A stretch of 9,712 nucleotides of DNA from CACEUX01 sp964404235 (GTDB lineage Bacteria; Fidelibacterota; Marinisomatia; Marinisomatales; UBA1611), in the NCBI GenBank assembly GCA_964404235.1, contig CAYOJL010000083.1, forward strand, positions 1 to 9,712, read 5' to 3'. A program made the translations under genes and the position numbers. A model generated the notes under the pieces. That model was given only the letters and a program-made list of their open reading frames with translations. It did not search any database and was not told where the DNA came from. Positions 5,848 to 9,712 of this stretch are shown here, one piece after another. Each line of letters begins with the position of its first letter. The stretch's first letter is position 1.

Positions 5848-7214
5848 GAAAGGAATTGTTCAAACATGAAATAACAATACTAAAAGATACCTTTGGGCGT
5901 CTATTGCGCCGCCACGCACAAACGAATCTTAGAAAATTAATCAATAAAACTCATCCTGCTGATCTAGCAATTGTTTTTAGATATTTTAATGATGACGAGC
6001 AAAAACAAGTTTTTGGCCTAATGCAAAACAATGATCACACAGTAGAATTTTTAATAGAACTAGATGATACACTTATTGAAAAAATATTAAATGTTGAAAA
6101 TGCAGAGAGAATTGCTAATCTAATTCAGAGAGCATCTACGAATGACCAAAGTTATATATTAGGTTCTTTAAAAGAAGAACAGGCTCAATCTGTTATTGAT
6201 CTCTTAAATAAAGAAGAGCAAGAAGAAATAGAAGAGATCATGGGATACCCACAGGACTCTGCTGGTTCTATGATGGCTACTGATATATTTACTCTATATC
6301 AAGATATTACCTGTGGAGATGCATTAAGCACCTTACAGGATCAGCAAGATGCCGAGATGGTATTCTACCTCTACATCACTGATGAAGACAATTCATTAGT
6401 AGGTGTAGCATCATTGCGAGCATTAGCAACAACACCATCAAATACACTATTAAAAGATATTATGGAAAGACGTGTTCATTCTGTAAGACCTGAGACTGAC
6501 CAAGAAGATGTGGCACAGATAGTTGCCCAATATAATTATCTAGCTGTTCCAGTGGTAGATGGTGATAACCACTTGCTTGGTATTGTAACTGTTGATGACG
6601 TTGTCGATGTTATAAGAGAAGAAGCGACTGAAGACTTCTTGCAAATGGCAGGAGCAGGAAAAGACCGGGAGATCCTCCTAAAGTCTAGTTGGGAGAATGC
6701 AAAGGTCCGTTTACCTTGGCTTTTCGCAAGTTGGATAGGAGGTATTATTGCAGCTTATATCATTGGCACATACGAGCATATGCTTGAAAGCATTATAGCG
6801 CTTGCTGCATTTATACCTGTAATAATTGGGATGGGTGGAAATATTGGAACTCAATCATCTACAATAGTTGTTAGAGGAATGGCTACTGGAAGAATTGAAA
6901 TTGGAAATGAGCTTAAAGTCCTTTTAAAAGAATTAAAAGTAGGATTAATACTCGGGATACTCTATGGTATAATGCTTGGGATATTTGCAAATCTAAAGTT
7001 TCTTGGATCAGACCCGATGTTAGGTGTAGTAGTGGGACTCAGTATTTGTTCTTCAATGTTTCTGGCAGCGGCTGTGGGAACTTTTACTCCACTAATCTTG
7101 AGGAAGCTAGATATTGACCCTGCAGTTGCTACTGGCCCATTTGTCACTACAAGTATTGACATATTAGGCGTATTATTATATTTCATAATAGCTGGATTAT
7201 TATTAACACTATAA
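5844..7214 (+). CDS. mgtE: Magnesium transporter MgtE
   Basis: A 456-residue homodimeric Mg2+ channel of the inner membrane, gated by cytoplasmic magnesium. The domain order is standard. A superhelical N domain (about 25-130) ends EEIMGYPQDSAGSMMATD, the family linker. Two CBS domains follow (about 140-200 and 205-262), the second with YNYLAVPVVDGDNHLLGIVT (230-249). A connecting helix precedes five membrane helices, at about 290-310, 315-331, 364-383, 391-414 and 432-455. The channel signatures are present: PVIIGMGGNIGTQSSTIVVR (325-344) and KLDIDPAVATGPFVTTSID (421-439). Asp439 matches the pore Asp432 of the Thermus thermophilus protein. The protein is full length. Its ATG overlaps the CPBP stop by 4 bp, and the glycosyltransferase gene begins 3 nt after its stop, so it sits inside an operon. 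No magnesium riboswitch such as an M-box lies directly upstream of mgtE. Confidence 0.95.
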   Translation: MRKELFKHEITILKDTFGRLLRRHAQTNLRKLINKTHPADLAIVFRYFNDDEQKQVFGLMQNNDHTVEFLIELDDTLIEKILNVENAERIANLIQRASTNDQSYILGSLKEEQAQSVIDLLNKEEQEEIEEIMGYPQDSAGSMMATDIFTLYQDITCGDALSTLQDQQDAEMVFYLYITDEDNSLVGVASLRALATTPSNTLLKDIMERRVHSVRPETDQEDVAQIVAQYNYLAVPVVDGDNHLLGIVTVDDVVDVIREEATEDFLQMAGAGKDREILLKSSWENAKVRLPWLFASWIGGIIAAYIIGTYEHMLESIIALAAFIPVIIGMGGNIGTQSSTIVVRGMATGRIEIGNELKVLLKELKVGLILGILYGIMLGIFANLKFLGSDPMLGVVVGLSICSSMFLAAAVGTFTPLILRKLDIDPAVATGPFVTTSIDILGVLLYFIIAGLLLTL

Positions 7215-7217
7215 ATC

Positions 7218-8309
7218 ATGTCGATTGTTTTATTCGCTTTTATAAGCTGTTATCTTCTTTTTACCCTTTTCATTGTATCAGGACTCTTTAAACATAGTGT
7301 GCTACCTATTGAATCTGAGAACGAACTACCTATGGTTTCTATTGTTGTCGCGGCACGCAATGAAGAAACTTCTCTTCCAAACCTGATTGAAGACCTAGTA
7401 AATCAAGAATACCCTTTAGATAAGCTTGAGGTAGTCATAGTTAATGACCGATCTACGGATGCAACAAAAGATATTTTGAATAAAGCAGATGAAAGTTATG
7501 CACTTATAAAAACCATCACAGTACAGAGCCCTTCAGATACTATGACGCCTAAAAAACATGCATTGACCCTAGGTATTGAATCAGCACAGGGAGATATTAT
7601 TGTGTTAACAGATGCTGATTGTAGGGTGGGAAAACTTTGGGCCTCTAGCATGGCTTATTCAGTGATGAATCAAAACTGTATATGTATCGGTTATTCTGAA
7701 ATAGGTTTTAATAATCACTCTCTATTTGAACAATATCAATATATTGATTTTCTTAGTATAATCTCTGCAAATACTGGGGCTGCTGGATGGGAACAATTCT
7801 GGTCAGGAACAGGACAAAATTTATCATTTTACAAAAATGATTTTGCTTCAATCAATGGCTTTCAAGATGTTCAAAATAAAATTTCAGGAGATGATATGTA
7901 TCTCGTTCAAGCAATTTCAAAGATAAAAAATGGATATATTAATATCGATCCTAACTCTTTTGTTAAAACAGCACCTATGCCAAATATAAAAGAATTTATT
8001 AATCAGAGAATAAGATGGTCGTCAAATTCAAAATCAAATGCCAGTCAAAACCCTATTTTCTTTTATTTTTTAATAACTATGTTCATGTATAATATTTTAA
8101 CCCTTGGTTCTTTTTTGTTTAGTGGGCCTTGGATATTATTGTTGTCTATGAAATTCGTACTTGAAGGTATAGTAATTTTCCTTGGCGGTAGGTTATACAA
8201 TAGGAAATTTGAATTTATCCCTTATTGCTTATGGGCAATTGTTCAACCACTATATATTCCAGTATTAGGGATTTTAGGATTAAGGGGGAAATTTGTTTGG
8301 AAACCATGA
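7218..8309 (+). CDS. Membrane-anchored family 2 glycosyltransferase
   Basis: A 363-residue GT-A-fold glycosyltransferase of the processive-synthase-like GT2 type, presumably acting on envelope lipid or polysaccharide at the inner face of the membrane. An N-terminal helix (about 3-24) anchors it. The catalytic domain has VSIVVAARNEE (40-50), the nucleotide-binding VVIVNDRSTDAT (72-83, Asp77), the DxD-type TDADCR (131-136), GDDMYLV (224-230) as the catalytic-base region, and QRIRW (263-267), the Q-x-x-R-W motif. Three C-terminal hydrophobic segments follow, at about 279-301, 304-324 and 334-353. Donor and acceptor cannot be deduced. Such proteins include ceramide and diacylglycerol glucosyltransferase-like enzymes as well as polysaccharide synthases. 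The ATG at 7218 is 3 nt after the mgtE stop. The stop overlaps the next ATG as ATGA, so its product and the following exported protein are probably made together. Confidence 0.9.
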   Translation: MSIVLFAFISCYLLFTLFIVSGLFKHSVLPIESENELPMVSIVVAARNEETSLPNLIEDLVNQEYPLDKLEVVIVNDRSTDATKDILNKADESYALIKTITVQSPSDTMTPKKHALTLGIESAQGDIIVLTDADCRVGKLWASSMAYSVMNQNCICIGYSEIGFNNHSLFEQYQYIDFLSIISANTGAAGWEQFWSGTGQNLSFYKNDFASINGFQDVQNKISGDDMYLVQAISKIKNGYINIDPNSFVKTAPMPNIKEFINQRIRWSSNSKSNASQNPIFFYFLITMFMYNILTLGSFLFSGPWILLLSMKFVLEGIVIFLGGRLYNRKFEFIPYCLWAIVQPLYIPVLGILGLRGKFVWKP

Positions 8310-9004
8310 AACAAATATTTATTTATTTATTCCTGTCTTTAAAAGTAGTTGGTCAGAGTTACTCCATTAATGTTTTTGGTTTTCATGCTTGCGATGTAGA
8401 TCAAATCATATCTTCCCCTGATAAGATCGAGTTTAAAACACAAAATCGTGGTGTCTTTGATCTTATATGGCCTACTAATAATTATTATAAAACAATATTT
8501 GACCCAAAAAACTTTGCATTAAAAAGCTGGGAAAAAAAGATCGATCAGGGAGCTTATAAAAAAAACGTATCAGCTGTTATTGATACAAGCGGATCAATAC
8601 AATATAATAATAAACAAAAGATCAGCTTATCTAGCCCTATCTATAATATTTTTTCAATGTTGGCTATGGTACAACTTTATGATAAGGAGCTTTTGGATAC
8701 AAAATGGTTCCATTATGAACATCAAGGCCAGCTAGGAAAGGCTAGATTTCTTTGGTCTGACTCCACTAATATATGGAATGGTCAGGATTCAATACCATGT
8801 GATCATTATCGCTTTGATATTCTTATCTCAGACTCTTCACAAAGTATAAAAACCCAAGACTATTTTATGAAACATATAGCAAATGATAATTCGATCAAAG
8901 AGCTTTGGGTTTCACGTAAGAAAACAAAAAGAATTATTGCTGCCAGTATAAAAATGAAGTATCTCTTTCTGAGGGCACAAATTATTCCCAAGAAAGAAGT
9001 GTAG
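8306..9004 (+). CDS. Exported DUF3108-like protein
   Basis: This protein has 232 residues when started at the ATG at 8306, which overlaps the glycosyltransferase stop as ATGA. That start yields an N-terminus with a short basic end and hydrophobic core (MKQIFIYLFLSLKVVGQSYS), consistent with a signal peptide. A longer in-frame start at 8225 would add 27 residues lying over the glycosyltransferase coding sequence and would bury the signal, so it is not used. The mature part has a beta-rich look with the order of segments seen in DUF3108 proteins: DLIWPTNNYYKTIFDPKNF (52-70), IDQGAYKKN, a hydrophobic helix IYNIFSMLAMVQLYD (112-126), and late ELWVSR (199-204). Two cysteines, Cys29 and Cys165, could form a disulfide in the periplasm. 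DUF3108 proteins are outer-envelope or periplasmic proteins of unknown function. The family match comes from pattern resemblance and is moderate. Confidence 0.72.
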   Translation: MKQIFIYLFLSLKVVGQSYSINVFGFHACDVDQIISSPDKIEFKTQNRGVFDLIWPTNNYYKTIFDPKNFALKSWEKKIDQGAYKKNVSAVIDTSGSIQYNNKQKISLSSPIYNIFSMLAMVQLYDKELLDTKWFHYEHQGQLGKARFLWSDSTNIWNGQDSIPCDHYRFDILISDSSQSIKTQDYFMKHIANDNSIKELWVSRKKTKRIIAASIKMKYLFLRAQIIPKKEV

Positions 9005-9014
9005 CTCTTTTCTA

Positions 9015-9036
9015 ATAGAATTCATTAAAATTCTAT
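9015..9036 (+). repeat. 8-bp AT-rich inverted repeat upstream of the lipocalin-like gene
   Basis: ATAGAATT and AATTCTAT form a perfect 8-bp stem around a 6-nt loop in the 42-nt gap between the DUF3108-like gene and the next ATG. A further ATAGAAT copy overlaps the start codon at 9042-9048. The stem is weak because it is nearly all A-T, and no T-run follows, so it is a poor terminator. It might affect translation start, with the downstream ATAGAAT competing for pairing with the AATTCTAT arm, or it may be chance in an AT-rich spacer. Confidence 0.25.
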
Positions 9037-9046
9037 AGTAAATAGA

Positions 9047-9451
9047 ATGAAAATTCAGCGCATTTTATTATTAATTACCCTTCCTGTCATTCTACAGGCT
9101 CAAAGTAACCAAGTTATATTATTTGGGACCTGGGTCTTTGAATCAATGACCACTATCACCAAAGCGCAGCGAGAGGAGATCACAATTGTTTATAAAGATG
9201 AAAAAAATGTAGAGACCTTATCTTTTTATGAATCAGGATCTATTGAATATAATGTAATGAATGATGGAATAGAGAAAAATGGCACTGGTACTTGGTATGC
9301 TGAAGATACATATATGACAATAATTGTGGATTCAGATACCACTTATGGAACATACACATTGCAAGATAAAGAACTGACCATTATTACCAGCGAAATGGAA
9401 TCAGAAGAATATTACGGGTATAGCACGATCTTAAAATATATAAAAGAGTAG
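9047..9451 (+). CDS. Small exported lipocalin-like protein
   Basis: A 134-residue protein with a clear signal peptide, MKIQRILLLITLPVILQA, with likely cleavage after Ala18. The mature part of about 116 residues is rich in alternating beta-strand pattern. It carries two G-T-W motifs: FGTWVFES (26-33), near the start of the barrel, and GTGTWYAED (79-87). Between and after them are SFYESGSIEYNV and TYGTYTLQDKELTI. This pattern (first-strand G-T-W, then F-x-x-x-G-x, then G-x-W-x, then a final strand) is that of lipocalin-like domain proteins common in Bacteroidota-type genomes. No lipoprotein cysteine is present, so it is probably free in the periplasm or secreted. The ligand is unknown. It starts 42 nt after the DUF3108-like gene on the same strand and may belong to the same operon. 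The start has no strong Shine-Dalgarno sequence, but the signal peptide fixes it. Confidence 0.75.
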   Translation: MKIQRILLLITLPVILQAQSNQVILFGTWVFESMTTITKAQREEITIVYKDEKNVETLSFYESGSIEYNVMNDGIEKNGTGTWYAEDTYMTIIVDSDTTYGTYTLQDKELTIITSEMESEEYYGYSTILKYIKE

Positions 9452-9502
9452 TTCTTCACTTACTCTATCATTTACATTCTGGTTTTCCGTTAGGTATCAA
9501 TT

Positions 9503-9712
9503 GTGAATAGAAAATCAATATTTACTATATATAGAAAGAAGCTTCTCTTATGGTTGGTTGTCAGCATAACCATTGGCATTGCTCTTTATTATGGAATAGA
9601 TAAAAAGGTCATTGTTTTTTCCGCCTTTATTATCGGTATCTTTACTGAGTTGTTTGTGGGGGTGGGTGCTCTTGTAGCCGCAATACCACTAATAGGCCCA
9701 ATGATAATAAAA
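9503..9712 (+). CDS. Hypothetical small membrane protein, N-terminal fragment (partial)
   Basis: An open frame of 70 codons runs to the right edge without a stop. The preferred start is GTG at 9503-9505, preceded by AGG at 9492-9494. The in-frame stop TAG at 9491-9493 excludes an earlier start, apart from an unlikely ATT at 9500. The peptide begins with a basic segment (MNRKSIFTIYRKK, GTG read as Met). Hydrophobic stretches follow at about 14-30 and 35-52, then VGALVAAIPLIGPMIIK (54-70), a glycine- and proline-containing stretch that may be a third helix or re-entrant loop. I do not recognise the family. The coding call rests on the basic-then-hydrophobic pattern, the position 51 nt after the lipocalin-like gene on the same strand, and the lack of stops. 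The missing C-terminus prevents any functional statement. Confidence 0.65.
   Translation, partial: MNRKSIFTIYRKKLLLWLVVSITIGIALYYGIDKKVIVFSAFIIGIFTELFVGVGALVAAIPLIGPMIIK

Noticed and set aside
6962..7219. Minus-strand open frame opposite the end of mgtE
   Set aside because: It is antisense to the most conserved MgtE pore segment and has no domain features.
8225..8305. 27-codon upstream extension of the DUF3108-like gene
   Set aside because: It overlaps the glycosyltransferase coding sequence, whereas the ATG at 8306 gives an ATGA junction and a proper signal peptide.
1..9712. Mobile element, CRISPR, toxin-antitoxin or defence island
   Set aside because: No transposase, integrase, direct-repeat array, nuclease or paired small toxin genes were found. 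The CPBP 'Abi' family name alone does not indicate phage defence.

Overview
The window is AT-rich, with short intergenic gaps and mostly weak Shine-Dalgarno sequences. It looks like a chromosomal stretch of an AT-rich, Gram-negative-type bacterium. Evidence for the envelope type is a flagellar-type MotA/MotB pair and two predicted exported small proteins. The 'type 2' (archaeal/eukaryote-like) prolyl-tRNA synthetase, the rhomboid protein with a C-terminal tail and the DUF3108-like protein recall the Bacteroidota / Marinimicrobia (SAR406) / Fibrobacterota side of the tree. The lineage is inferred from protein style only, because no rRNA or other marker is present.

Layout: all genes radiate from one divergent control region at about 4046-4188. 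Leftward (minus strand) the order is proS, recO (GTG start), a rhomboid-family intramembrane protease, motA, and the first 33 codons of motB running off the left edge. The gaps are 11, 68, 30 and 9 nt, so these genes could form one transcription unit. Rightward (plus strand) come a TrmH/SpoU-family RNA methyltransferase and then a 117-nt gap holding a perfect 14-bp palindrome. After the gap lies a tightly packed set: a CPBP intramembrane protease, the magnesium channel mgtE, a membrane-anchored family 2 glycosyltransferase and an exported DUF3108-like protein. Two of these junctions are 4-bp ATGA overlaps. A small exported lipocalin-like protein follows, then a GTG-initiated membrane protein cut by the right edge.

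Functionally the window mixes translation (proS), RNA modification (TrmH family) and recombination repair (recO) with membrane functions: proton-driven MotAB stator, rhomboid and CPBP proteases, MgtE and a glycosyltransferase. The right-hand genes look like a cell-envelope cluster, but their joint role cannot be read from sequence alone.

I found no tRNA, rRNA, CRISPR array, insertion sequence, phage gene or convincing intrinsic terminator. I also saw nothing that amounts to a new defence or mobile system. The items worth a second look are start-site corrections, two possible regulatory palindromes/hairpins, and the uncharacterised genes at the right end.
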